Notes under the pieces: model-generated
Databases searched by the model: none
What the model was told of the DNA's origin: nothing
The model's input: only the letters and a program-made list of their open reading frames with translations
NCBI GenBank assembly: GCA_965214955.1
Contig: CBDCCU010000007.1
Span: 1 to 64,000, forward strand
Source: Aliikangiella sp965214955
GTDB lineage: Bacteria > Pseudomonadota > Gammaproteobacteria > Enterobacterales > Kangiellaceae
Direction of reading: 5' to 3'
Length of the DNA: 64,000 nt
Position numbers and translations under genes: made by a program
In this document: piece by piece, positions 36,141 through 45,129 of the stretch
How positions within the stretch are numbered: the stretch's first letter is position 1
Layout: each line of letters opens with the position of its first letter

Positions 36141-36694
36141 ATCCCAAGAATTACAAACAACAAATATATAATTTCATTATACAGTTGAACTTCTAACCTC
36201 TCCCAAACTACAAATGTTCCTATGAAAAACATAGGTATAACTAAGAGTAGATAGCTTAATAATAATGAATTTTCTAATGGGAGAGCTGACTTTACAAATA
36301 TAATCTTTGCAGTAAGCTTAGTCAGAATTAAAAAGCAAAAATAGTGAAAAATGAATACAAAAGGAAATATTACTCCTTCTTCTTTCATTATATTATAGAG
36401 CCCATCTTCAACGTAAGAGCCTTCATAAAAGATATGTTCTATGGCAGCATTTGCAGATACTTTATACAAAAGAAATGATGGGATAGAGCTCAAATGCAAA
36501 CACAATAGGCTAAAAAATATAATTAAATGAAAACTAGATTTTTTATCACTCCCTCCATAAGCAAACTTATAGTATTTATTCTTGCTAAACAACCACCTAA
36601 TGCCAAATAATATTTTAATAAATTCTTCGGTTAATCTTTCTAATAACTCAACAATTGTATTTAAAGAGAATAAATCTGTTTTATTAATCTTCAT
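36032..36694 (-). CDS. Unknown multi-spanning membrane protein
   Basis: A 220-residue ORF with four hydrophobic segments: SFHLIIFFSLLCLHLSSIPS, FPFVFIFHYFCFLILTKLT, LLLSYLLLVIPMFFIGTFVV and IIYLLFVILGICVTFYGIGV. No family recognised. It lies between tRNA-Lys and ogt with the overlapping ORF; very AT-rich. Both ORFs may be one gene (see the neighbouring entry). The position just past the tRNA 3' end is a common place for integrated DNA, but no integrase or direct repeat is seen. Confidence 0.5.
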   Translation of the reverse strand: MKINKTDLFSLNTIVELLERLTEEFIKILFGIRWLFSKNKYYKFAYGGSDKKSSFHLIIFFSLLCLHLSSIPSFLLYKVSANAAIEHIFYEGSYVEDGLYNIMKEEGVIFPFVFIFHYFCFLILTKLTAKIIFVKSALPLENSLLLSYLLLVIPMFFIGTFVVWERLEVQLYNEIIYLLFVILGICVTFYGIGVFINQYQLLKKESSIQEMLMHYLLPPI

Positions 36695-37057
36695 ATATTT
36701 ATGACCTTGCCTTCAAAAAAAGCAGCTATACAAGTAGTAGTCAAATTAATAGCACTCTTGCAGCCAGTTTGCAAGTAAAATCTAACGCACTAGCTCTATA
36801 CGTGCACGGCAAAATCATATAAATTGAAATTTTGGATTAATCGTTGAAAGTGCATTAAACATTGTAAGAAAAAACATGAGTTTAACAATATTCTTCAGTT
36901 GTTGATCTGTGCAGTACATTCGGGTACCGAAAGCTGAAAAGATATAAAAAACTTTGCATATAAACTGTTTTCAAGAATTATTGCAATTAAAATGATAATA
37001 ACCCAGAGTAGATCAACGAAAAAGCAATGAATGTGAAAATTAGCTGTTCAAAAACAA
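36695..37057. other. Gene-free stretch between unknown membrane ORF and tRNA-Lys
   Basis: About 360 AT-rich bases without a convincing ORF, repeat or promoter; it ends at the tRNA terminator. I searched by eye for a copy of the tRNA 3' end (attachment site) and did not find one. Confidence 0.5.
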
Positions 37058-37086
37058 AAAAGGCTTCCTAATTTAGGAAGCCTTTT
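37058..37086 (-). terminator. Rho-independent terminator of tRNA-Lys
   Basis: Perfect 14-bp stem AAAAGGCTTCCTAA / TTAGGAAGCCTTTT around a 1-nt centre. On the minus strand it is followed by TTGTTTTTG. It begins 7 nt after the tRNA 3' end. Confidence 0.9.
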
Positions 37087-37093
37087 GCAAAGA

Positions 37094-37169
37094 TGGTGGG
37101 TCGTGGGCGATTCGAACGCCCGACCAATTGATTAAAAGTCAACTGCTCTACCGGCTGAGCTAACGACCC
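37094..37169 (-). tRNA. tRNA-Lys (UUU)
   Basis: 76 nt including an encoded CCA. Read on the minus strand: GGGTCGT acceptor arm, TAGCTCAGCCGGTAGAGCA D-arm, anticodon loop CTTTTAA (anticodon TTT), TTCGAATC T-loop, and a 3' acceptor strand complementary to the 5' end. All stems pair as expected. Confidence 0.97.
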
Positions 37170-37265
37170 GATGCGGAGCGCATGATAAAGGTTTGAGAAA
37201 AAAACACAAGTATTTTTTAAGTTTTTTTTGCTAAAAAGCGATTTTTTTTTCTTAGCGTTTAAATC

Positions 37266-37293
37266 TTAGACAATGATTGCAGAAATTGTCTAA
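37266..37293. other. Stem-loop just after iscS
   Basis: TTAGACAAT / ATTGTCTAA, a perfect 9-bp inverted repeat with a 10-nt loop, starting 4 nt after the iscS stop. A T-rich tail follows only on the plus strand (TTTTT), so as a minus-strand terminator it is weak. Confidence 0.5.
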
Positions 37294-37297
37294 ATTT

Positions 37298-38464
37298 TTA
37301 CCGATTTTGCCACTCTGGTGAAATGGCGCGTAATTTTTGTAGTCCACTTTTAACCACATCAATAGCTTTATCAACATCTGCCTCGGTGGTAAACCGCCCA
37401 AATGAAAAACGCAGTGATGAATGAGCCTGCAAGTCACTTAACCCCATTGCTTTTAATACATAAGAAGGCTCAACACTTGCCGAAGTGCAAGCAGAACCAG
37501 ACGATACAGCAATGTCTTTAAAGGCCATTAACAAGGTCTCGCTGTCTACATAATCAAAACGGATATTAACAATACCTGCAACTTGCTGATTAACATCACC
37601 GTTGATATAAACAGCTTCTAATGGCTCAATGCCTTTTAAAAACTGATTTTTTAATAATCGTATTTTTTTTGACTCTTGGGCTAAATTAATACGAGCAATA
37701 TCAAAGGCTTCTCCCATTCCCACAATTTGATGAGTCGCTAATGTTCCCGAGCGAAGCCCTCTTTCATGACCGCCACCATGTATTTGCGCTTCAATATGTG
37801 GCTGCTGATTTCTTCTGGCAAATAATGCCCCCATACCTTTAGGCCCGTAAATTTTATGTGCCGAAAAAGAGATAAAATCAACCTCAAGCTCGCAAACATC
37901 AATGGGTAATTTACCTGCGCTTTGTGCGGCATCAACATGAAATGGAATATTGGCTTTATGGGCAATTTTGCCTATTTTTGCAATATCTTGCACACTGCCT
38001 GTCTCGTTATTAACGTGCATAATTGAAATTAAGATTGTATCGGCTTTAATTGCCGCCTCTACGGCTTTAGGTGTTATAACACCAGCACTATTAGGCTTAA
38101 GATAAGTGACTTCAAAGCCTTGTTTTTCAAGAGCCTTACAGGTATCTAATACCGCTTTATGCTCAATGGCGCTGGTAATGATATGACCTTTTTTTTGCCA
38201 AGCAGCTATGCCTTTTATGGCTAAATTATCAGACTCTGTTGCACCAGATGTCCAAATAATTTCTCTAGGATCAGCACCAATTAAGTCCGCCACCTGATTT
38301 CGTGCAATATCAACAAGCTCTTCGGCTTGCCAGCCAAATCGGTGTGAGCGCGAAGCGGGATTACCAAATGCACCTTGATTAGTTAAACAATTAGCCATTT
38401 TATCTGCCACCCTTTGATCAACGGGTGTGGTTGCTGCGTAATCTAAATAAATGATTTCTTTCAT
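37298..38464 (-). CDS. iscS: Cysteine desulfurase, IscS type, with short C-terminus
   Basis: A PLP enzyme that takes sulfur from cysteine. The frame is open further upstream, but ATG 38464 gives MKEIIYLDYAATTPVD, the IscS start (388 residues). PLP motifs are SGATESDNLAIKG, HVDAAQSAGKLPI, and the Lys in FSAHKIYGPKGMGAL. The active-site loop Cys is near residue 327 in SSGSACTSASVEPSYVL, which is IscS-like. It ends RAISPEWQNR, about 16 residues before the E. coli end, a region used for IscU binding. trmJ precedes it by 19 nt. iscR, iscU, iscA, hscBA and fdx are all absent; tRNA-Lys follows. Confidence 0.93.
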   Translation of the reverse strand: MKEIIYLDYAATTPVDQRVADKMANCLTNQGAFGNPASRSHRFGWQAEELVDIARNQVADLIGADPREIIWTSGATESDNLAIKGIAAWQKKGHIITSAIEHKAVLDTCKALEKQGFEVTYLKPNSAGVITPKAVEAAIKADTILISIMHVNNETGSVQDIAKIGKIAHKANIPFHVDAAQSAGKLPIDVCELEVDFISFSAHKIYGPKGMGALFARRNQQPHIEAQIHGGGHERGLRSGTLATHQIVGMGEAFDIARINLAQESKKIRLLKNQFLKGIEPLEAVYINGDVNQQVAGIVNIRFDYVDSETLLMAFKDIAVSSGSACTSASVEPSYVLKAMGLSDLQAHSSLRFSFGRFTTEADVDKAIDVVKSGLQKLRAISPEWQNR

Positions 38465-38483
38465 AATATTAATCTTGTTTATT

Positions 38484-39230
38484 TTAACTAGATTGAGCCA
38501 CAATATTTTGGCTATATTTTTCAATAGAACTCAAAAAACCGCGTAAAATATTATATTCACTTTGGGTAATTTCAGCCTTGCTAAACAAGCGATTCATGCG
38601 AATGTCGAGTTGTTTTTTATAGTCAGAATGAGTATAGCCTGTTTGCTGCATCACTTTATCAAAGTGCTCTAACATACCTTTTAGTTGCTCTCTACTCACT
38701 AGTGCCTCTTTATCGGTCGTATTTTGTTTAGGCAATTGAGGAATATCTTCAGCCGCTAAGCGCATTTCATAAGCAATTAGTTGAACCGCCGAAGCTAAAT
38801 TAAGCGAAGAATAATCAGGATTAGTTGGAATGCAGACATGATAGTGACACAAATGCAGCTCTTCATTAGTTAGCCCAGAGTTCTCGGTACCAAATAATAT
38901 TGCCACGGGTAAATCTTGGGGTGATGAAGCAATTTTTTCTGCCAGCTCTCTTGGCGTAATAAGTTTGCTAGGCAGAGTTCTGGTTCGAGCGCTTGTACCA
39001 ACGATTAACCGACAACTAGCAATGGCTTCATCTATCGAAGTATAAACTTTAGCATTATCTAAAATATCAGTAGCTCTTGAGGCTCGGCGAGTTGCTTCGT
39101 GGCAGGGAAACGCTTTTGGATCAACCAAAGAAAGCCTTGATAACCCCATAACCTTAAGCGCCCTAGCAGCTGCACCGATATTTCCTGGATGGGTTGTGTT
39201 AGATAAAACCGTAATAATTTGATCGAGCAT
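38484..39230 (-). CDS. trmJ: tRNA (cytidine/uridine-32-2'-O)-methyltransferase TrmJ
   Basis: A SPOUT-class RNA methyltransferase modifying position 32 of tRNAs. The 248-residue protein has VLSNTTHPGNIGAAARALKVMG, LVDPKAFPCHEATRRASRA, VGTSARTRTLPSKLITPREL, ILFGTENSGLTNEEL and PTNPDYSSLNLASAVQLIAYE, the knot-forming motifs. It commonly precedes the isc operon, as here for iscS. Confidence 0.96.
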   Translation of the reverse strand: MLDQIITVLSNTTHPGNIGAAARALKVMGLSRLSLVDPKAFPCHEATRRASRATDILDNAKVYTSIDEAIASCRLIVGTSARTRTLPSKLITPRELAEKIASSPQDLPVAILFGTENSGLTNEELHLCHYHVCIPTNPDYSSLNLASAVQLIAYEMRLAAEDIPQLPKQNTTDKEALVSREQLKGMLEHFDKVMQQTGYTHSDYKKQLDIRMNRLFSKAEITQSEYNILRGFLSSIEKYSQNIVAQSS

Positions 39231-39507
39231 TAATAATAAAACAAATAACAGTAAAGGGAGCCAGATTCTATCATTGCCATCCCTGTGGGTGCTACTAAGA
39301 AAAAGTAGCCTTGATTTTTTAATTGTTATAACTGTTTCACAATTTAGACTATTTCCTTTTAAGTTTAATAAAACATGGACGATTAAATGCTCATGATGAT
39401 TAAATTATTCTATACTCAATCAGTGACTACACTTACTATTCAAACCAACAATACCAATAATTTGTTGCACGGAGCTACTGCATTCAATTGCCTTAAGGAG
39501 ATCTTCA

Positions 39508-42500
39508 ATGGTTAACCCAAACGAAATTCAACAGAATTCACGGCTCGGTAACCTGCTCATAAAAAAGGGTTGGCTAACTTCTCAAGAGCTTGAGCACGCA
39601 CTTGCTTTTCAAAGAAATACTGGAAAACGCTTAGGTGATACGCTAATTGAATTAGGGTTTATTAACCAATCTCAGCTTAAAAAAGTTTTAACCCAACAAA
39701 AATGGAGCCGCTCTACAATTGCGGGAGTTATGCTAGCCGCTTCACAACTATTTATTACTGCTTGCGGTGGCGGCGGTAGTGACGACGGAAAAGCAGGAAC
39801 AGAAATCACAGTTCCCCAAACTAATGCAGCCCCAAGTTTAAATATTACCTCACCAACAGGTGGTTCTGAGTTTGATGAAGGAACCGAAATACAATTTACT
39901 GCCGAAGCCTCTGATGATGAGGATGGCAACATAAGCCAAAATATTGAATGGCATTCTGATATTGATGGTAGCATTGGCTCTGGCGCAGAGCTTTCATCTA
40001 GCTTAACCGTTGGTGAGCATTTAATTAGTGCAACAGTTACCGATCTAAATGGTGCCTCAGCCAATAAAACCTTAACCATTGTTGTAAATAGCGTCACTGA
40101 AAATGTTGCCCCAGAAATAACAATAACCTCTCCCCAATCAAACTCGGGCTTTTATGTCGGCGAGCAAATTAGCTTTAGCGCAAATGCATCCGACGGTGAA
40201 GATGGAAACCTAAGTGATAGTGTTGTTTGGCAATCTAATATAGATGGAGAGCTCGGCGAAGGCGATATATCCACCACACTCAGTTTAGGCAACCATGTTA
40301 TTACTGCATCGGTCACTGATTCTGATGGAGCAACAAGCAACCAAACGGTTAATATTTCAATCAGCGAAGTAACCAATGTAGCCCCTAGCTTAACTATTTC
40401 TTCACCTGGCAATGATAGTAATTTCACTGAATCACAAGCAATTACTTTTCAAGCGTCAGCCGATGATCAAGAAGATGGTAATTTAAGTAACACCATTCAA
40501 TGGTCATCAAGTATTAGTGGACAAATTGGAACAGGCGCAACCTTATCTACAAGTTTAGCTATTGGCTCACATACAATAACGGCATTGGTCACTGACTCTG
40601 ACGGTGCACAGACAACTCAATCTATCAATATTTCAGTGGTTAGTGATCCAGACGTCGCTCCAACTGTGTCAATACTTACACCTAGCAATAGCAGCAGCTT
40701 TGATGAAGGCAATAGCATTAGTTTTAGCGCCTCTGCAAATGACGAAGAAGATGGTGATATTGGTGCCAATATCGTTTGGACATCAAATAGAGATGGCAAT
40801 TTAGGTACTGGCGCTAATATTACTCACACTTTGTCTGTAGGTGGGCATGTTATTAGTGCAACAATTACTGATTCGTCGGGCAATCAAACTAGTCATGCTA
40901 TTAATTTAACCATTAACGAACTCACTAATGTTGTTCCACAATTAACAATTACCTCGCCCTCATCAGGAAGTAGTTTTAATGATGATGACTCCATTACATT
41001 TTCAGCAACCGCTAACGATGATGAAGATGGTGATATTAGTGCCAATATTACTTGGCAATCTAATGTTGATGGTAACCTCGGTACGGGCGCTAGTATTAGT
41101 AGCCAATTAACCGAAGGTAATCATGTGATTACGGCTTCTATTACCGACTCAGAGGGAGATATTACTAATAAAACAATTAGCTTAACCATTAATGAGCCCG
41201 CTAATACAGCACCAGAATTATCTATCACCTCGCCAAGCGCTGACAGTAGCTTTGAAGAAGATACTTCGGTTTCATTTAGTGCAAGTGCCAGTGACGAAGA
41301 AGATGGCGATATTAGTGACAATGTCGTATGGCAGTCAAGCCTTGATGGAAACCTTGGAACTGGTGCTAATATCACTAGCACTTTATCTGCTGGTAATCAT
41401 TCAATTACTGCCACAATCACTGACTCTGAGGGTGATCAATCAACTGAGAGCATTAACCTCACCATTAATGCTGCCGTAAATGAATTACCAACAATCAGCA
41501 TTACTTCACCAAGCGCTGGCAGTAGCTTTGAAGAAGATACTTCGGTTTCATTTAGTGCGAGTGCCAGTGACGAAGAAGATGGCGACATTAGTGCCAATAT
41601 TACTTGGCAATCAAGCCTTGATGGAAACCTTGGAACTGGTGCTAATATCACTAGCACTTTATCTGCGGGTAACCATTCAATTACTGCCACAATCACTGAC
41701 TCTGAGGGTGATCAATCAACTGAGAGCATTAACCTCACCATTAATGCTGCCGTAAATGAGCTACCAACCATCGACATTACTTCACCAAGTTCTGGCAGTA
41801 GTTTTAATGATGATGAGTCCATTACATTTTCAGCAACCGCTAACGACGATGAAGACGGCGATATTAGTGCCAATATTACTTGGAATTCAAGTATTGATGG
41901 TGATATTGGCACAGGAAATAATATTGCAGTGACACTAACCGATGGTGATCATGTAATAACCGCATCAATAGAAGACTCGGAAGGTGAAAGCGTGTCAGAA
42001 ATGATTAACCTCACTATAACCGAGGCAACAGATGAAGTACCCACAATAGATATTACTTCCCCAGCAAGCAATAGTAACTTTGTTAGCGGCTCAACGGTTA
42101 GTTTTACTGCAACTGCCAATGATGATGAAGATGGAGATATTAGCGCCAATGTTGTTTGGTATTCTGATATCGACGGACAAATTGGTACAGGCTCTAGTAT
42201 TGATACGACTCTTAGTGACGGCTCTCATCAGATAACCGCAGAAATCACTGACTCGGGCGGTAACGAAGTTCAGTCACAAGTTTCGGTAACTATTGCTGTA
42301 GCTAGCGGCGATACAACCCTTTCTTGGACTGCTCCAGTAGAAAACACAGATGATTCTGAATTGAATGATTTAGCTGGTTTTGTGATTTACTATGGTGAAG
42401 ATCAAAATAATTTAGATGAGTTGATCACCATTGAAGATCCTGCTCAGCTTAGCCATATATTTGATAACTTAGACTCTGGAAAAACTTATTATTTTGGCGT

Positions 42501-42564
42501 AACTGCCTACAATAGCTCTGGTGTTGAAAGTGAAATGTCTGAGATTGTGAGTAAAGATACTTAG
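39508..42564 (+). CDS. Large surface-type protein: MshEN-like c-di-GMP domain, lipobox-like segment, nine Ig-like repeats, fibronectin III domain
   Basis: 1018 residues. Residues 12-64 contain two consecutive 24-residue motifs RLGxLLxxxGxLTxxxLxxALxxQ, five residues apart: the signature of the MshEN c-di-GMP-binding domain normally found at the N-terminus of type II/IV secretion ATPases. Then comes a hydrophobic stretch (STIAGVMLAASQLFITAC) ending in a lipobox-like ITAC with Cys86, followed by GGGGSDDG. Nine ~92-residue repeats follow, each starting (N/D)xxPxxxITSPxxxSxF, with acidic DDEDGDIS segments that look calcium-binding. A final fibronectin III domain starts at about 930 (LSWTAPVEN ... 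YYFGVTAYNSSG). A strong AAGGAG precedes the ATG. No ATPase part exists. Probably cell-surface adhesive or structural; the topology is unusual. Confidence 0.8.
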   Translation: MVNPNEIQQNSRLGNLLIKKGWLTSQELEHALAFQRNTGKRLGDTLIELGFINQSQLKKVLTQQKWSRSTIAGVMLAASQLFITACGGGGSDDGKAGTEITVPQTNAAPSLNITSPTGGSEFDEGTEIQFTAEASDDEDGNISQNIEWHSDIDGSIGSGAELSSSLTVGEHLISATVTDLNGASANKTLTIVVNSVTENVAPEITITSPQSNSGFYVGEQISFSANASDGEDGNLSDSVVWQSNIDGELGEGDISTTLSLGNHVITASVTDSDGATSNQTVNISISEVTNVAPSLTISSPGNDSNFTESQAITFQASADDQEDGNLSNTIQWSSSISGQIGTGATLSTSLAIGSHTITALVTDSDGAQTTQSINISVVSDPDVAPTVSILTPSNSSSFDEGNSISFSASANDEEDGDIGANIVWTSNRDGNLGTGANITHTLSVGGHVISATITDSSGNQTSHAINLTINELTNVVPQLTITSPSSGSSFNDDDSITFSATANDDEDGDISANITWQSNVDGNLGTGASISSQLTEGNHVITASITDSEGDITNKTISLTINEPANTAPELSITSPSADSSFEEDTSVSFSASASDEEDGDISDNVVWQSSLDGNLGTGANITSTLSAGNHSITATITDSEGDQSTESINLTINAAVNELPTISITSPSAGSSFEEDTSVSFSASASDEEDGDISANITWQSSLDGNLGTGANITSTLSAGNHSITATITDSEGDQSTESINLTINAAVNELPTIDITSPSSGSSFNDDESITFSATANDDEDGDISANITWNSSIDGDIGTGNNIAVTLTDGDHVITASIEDSEGESVSEMINLTITEATDEVPTIDITSPASNSNFVSGSTVSFTATANDDEDGDISANVVWYSDIDGQIGTGSSIDTTLSDGSHQITAEITDSGGNEVQSQVSVTIAVASGDTTLSWTAPVENTDDSELNDLAGFVIYYGEDQNNLDELITIEDPAQLSHIFDNLDSGKTYYFGVTAYNSSGVESEMSEIVSKDT
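41231..41782 (+). repeat. Two near-identical 276-bp tandem repeats within the surface protein gene
   Basis: Ig-like repeats 6 and 7 match almost base for base with a period of 276 bp (92 codons), including the long stretch from TTTGAAGAAGATACTTCGG to GCTGCCGTAAATGA. The other repeats are diverged at DNA level. This indicates a recent duplication and likely copy-number variation. Confidence 0.85.
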
Positions 42565-42575
42565 GCTTAAACCAT

Positions 42576-42618
42576 AAAGGCTCAATAAAGCTTTTGGCTA
42601 TTGTTAGCCTTTTATTTT
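42576..42618 (+). terminator. Terminator after the surface protein gene
   Basis: AAAGGCT-CAATA pairs with TATTG-TTAGCCTTT around a short loop, followed by TATTTTAG, 12 nt after the stop codon. Confidence 0.65.
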
Positions 42619-42733
42619 AGTCTCTTATTTTTAGTGTTTGAAAAGCATAAAAGTGTTTGATCCATCGCTATAGTCGCTTTAAAATCGTGCGACTTAATAT
42701 AGCACTCTATTCAAGAGTAAAGCGGAGCAACCA

Positions 42734-45070
42734 ATGCAGTCATCGCATATGAATGAAATATATCTCGATAATAATGCGACTACTCCTGTACTAGATATTG
42801 CAGCCAAGGCAGCTCAAAATGCCATGTGCACCCTATATGGAAATCCTAGTAGCTCTCATGTTACCGGATTAAAAGCTCGTTATATTCTTGACTCTAGCCG
42901 CGATTTAGCCAAACAGGTTTTAGGCACAAAAGATGGAGAAATTATTTTTTTATCCGGTGCAACCGAAGGCATTCAAACGGCTATATTTTCTTCGTTAGTA
43001 AAAATAAAGGAAAAAATTAAAAACGAAGGTAAAAGTAAATACCAATATCTTCTTTATGGTGCTACCGAGCATAAAGCGGTACCTAACTCTCTAACTCATT
43101 GGAATCAAATGCTTGAAATTGGCGCCAAGGTGTTAGCTATTCCAGTTGATTCAAAGGGTAAACTTGATGATGCATTTATGGCAAAGCATTTACCGCATTC
43201 AGCCATGATTTGCACCATGGCCGTTAATAATGAAACAGGCGTTGCTCAAGATCTCAATGCGCTAGATAAATTAGTACGTCAGCACAATTCAGAAGTTTTA
43301 TGGATGGTCGATTGTGTTCAGGGTCTAGGGAAACTCAACCTAAATATGCAAGAAAGCACAATAGATTATGCACCATTTAGCGGCCATAAACTTTATGGTC
43401 CCAAAGGGATTGGCATGTTGTATATTCGCCCTGGAGCCCCCTTTACACCATTTATGGCCGGTGGCGGACAAGAAAGTGGAATGCGCTCGGGCACAGAAAA
43501 TTTGCCCGGTATTGCCGCTTTTGGCGCAATATTAAAAGCACTAGCCGATCCTAACCAAAATACATTTCAAAACCATCAAACACTCACCCGCTACCGAGAT
43601 AAAATTGTTTCAGCATTAAAACAAGGATTTCCTAGTATTGTTTTTAACATGCCATTTGAAACCAGCGTACCAACAACGATTAACTTTTCTGTAAAAGAGT
43701 TTCCAAGCAAAGAAATACTCGACCTATTTGATGCTGCACAAATTCGTGTTAGTTCAGGATCGGCATGCAGCTCTGGTGTCACGCGAAGCTATGTTCTTGA
43801 TGAAATGGGATTACCCGCTTGGCAGTCGGAATCTGCCATTAGAATGTCTTTTGGCCCTGCCACATCTGAGAGAGAAATTGACGAAGCTTGCGAGCGCATT
43901 CTTTTAGCATCAAAAGCACTAAGCCAGTCGTGTTTAATGCTTAACAATATTGATGCCGACATCGACTCACCTCGCCAAAATGGGTTAATTCAACTTAAAC
44001 ATAACGCCGCTTGTATGTGGGTTTATGCCGATGAAAAAGCAGCAAGCTGTATTATTATTGATCCGCTTGAAGAGTTAGGTGAGCGAGTTGAAAAGTTTGT
44101 TCATTGTCAGGGTTATAAAGTAGCCGCAATTTTAGATACCCATTCTCATGCCGATCATGACTCTTGTCGCACCATGCTACAAAAAATCATGCAATCGAGT
44201 TTAGATTTAACCATTGATAACTATGACGAACTTGGTTGGCCAATGAGCCATACCAAAGTGGTTAAGCTTGCCAACGAGCAAGAAGTGACTGCAATAAAAC
44301 TCAGTGATAATAAAGTGCTAGCACGGCTAGAAACACCAGGGCACACCAGCGATAGCCAAACCTATTTGCTAGGCTCAGTTACAAACAATTACTTACAAGC
44401 TAAAGATGTAGGTTTTGCCTTTGTTGGAGACAACTTACTGATCAACGGACTTGGTCGAACAGATTTTTTTAATAGCTCATCAAGTCGCCTATACAACAGT
44501 TTACAACTTCTTAATAAAGTGGTTAATGAAAACACCATTATCTGCGCTGCCCACGATTACAATAATGAATTTGCCACTTGTTTAAAAATAGAAAAAGCGG
44601 CCAATCCTGTTTTGTCCGCTATTTTAAATAACAAAATTTCTTTATCAGACTTTGTACAGCAAAAAGAAAGCCTCGATCAAGTGCTTAGCAACCACCAAAG
44701 CCATGAAATTTTATGCGGTGTAGTTAGCAATAAACCGAGCGAAAAAGGCATGCAAATATTGCCCGAAGAACTACCAAAATTTATTGAAGAGCACCCAGAA
44801 ATTAAAGTGGTTGATGTAAGAGAGGCACATGAATATCATTTATTTAATAACTGGGATAACCTTCATTTACCCCATCCACCCGAAAATGTACCATTATCAA
44901 AGCTGACAGATTACATCGCAAAAGTGGTTGCAAAAGACAAAATTGAAAAGCAGCCCTTACTATTTGTATGTCGAAGCGGAGCAAGAAGCGCAACTGCTGC
45001 CAAGGCTTTTAGACGTTTAGGCTTTAGCTCTGTGTGCCATATTTCTGGCGGTGTTGCCCTTAATTGTTAG
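42734..45070 (+). CDS. Triple fusion: cysteine desulfurase, ETHE1-type persulfide dioxygenase (metallo-beta-lactamase fold), rhodanese
   Basis: 778 residues in three catalytic modules. 1 to ~395: NifS-class cysteine desulfurase (IYLDNNATTPV, GATEHKAVPNSL, FSGHKLYGPKGIGML with the PLP Lys, active-site Cys345 in SSGSACSSGVTRSY). About 415-650: metallo-beta-lactamase domain of persulfide dioxygenase type (H470-S-H-A-D-H475 in DTHSHADHDSC, ETPGHTSDSQTYLL, FVGDNLLINGLGRTDF, AAHDYNNEFAT). About 685-778: rhodanese with Cys746 in FVCRSGARSATAAKAF and HISGGV. All key residues are present, so cysteine sulfur could be passed as persulfide and oxidised to sulfite or moved to thiosulfate in one polypeptide. 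Monocistronic; GGAG 6 nt before ATG. Confidence 0.9.
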   Translation: MQSSHMNEIYLDNNATTPVLDIAAKAAQNAMCTLYGNPSSSHVTGLKARYILDSSRDLAKQVLGTKDGEIIFLSGATEGIQTAIFSSLVKIKEKIKNEGKSKYQYLLYGATEHKAVPNSLTHWNQMLEIGAKVLAIPVDSKGKLDDAFMAKHLPHSAMICTMAVNNETGVAQDLNALDKLVRQHNSEVLWMVDCVQGLGKLNLNMQESTIDYAPFSGHKLYGPKGIGMLYIRPGAPFTPFMAGGGQESGMRSGTENLPGIAAFGAILKALADPNQNTFQNHQTLTRYRDKIVSALKQGFPSIVFNMPFETSVPTTINFSVKEFPSKEILDLFDAAQIRVSSGSACSSGVTRSYVLDEMGLPAWQSESAIRMSFGPATSEREIDEACERILLASKALSQSCLMLNNIDADIDSPRQNGLIQLKHNAACMWVYADEKAASCIIIDPLEELGERVEKFVHCQGYKVAAILDTHSHADHDSCRTMLQKIMQSSLDLTIDNYDELGWPMSHTKVVKLANEQEVTAIKLSDNKVLARLETPGHTSDSQTYLLGSVTNNYLQAKDVGFAFVGDNLLINGLGRTDFFNSSSSRLYNSLQLLNKVVNENTIICAAHDYNNEFATCLKIEKAANPVLSAILNNKISLSDFVQQKESLDQVLSNHQSHEILCGVVSNKPSEKGMQILPEELPKFIEEHPEIKVVDVREAHEYHLFNNWDNLHLPHPPENVPLSKLTDYIAKVVAKDKIEKQPLLFVCRSGARSATAAKAFRRLGFSSVCHISGGVALNC

Positions 45071-45129
45071 GGCAACTAATTGTTAGAGCAATCATTGGGA
45101 CTCCCTTACTTGTTTACTCTCTTACTCTT

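Noticed and set aside
36695..37169. Integrated genomic island at tRNA-Lys
   Set aside because: Only two unknown ORFs lie beside it; I found no integrase and no duplicate of the tRNA 3' end, so an island cannot be claimed.
40152..42149. Several long open frames on the opposite strand of the surface protein gene
   Set aside because: They are periodic antisense shadows of the Ser/Asp-rich repeats, with no ribosome-binding sites and no recognisable protein features.
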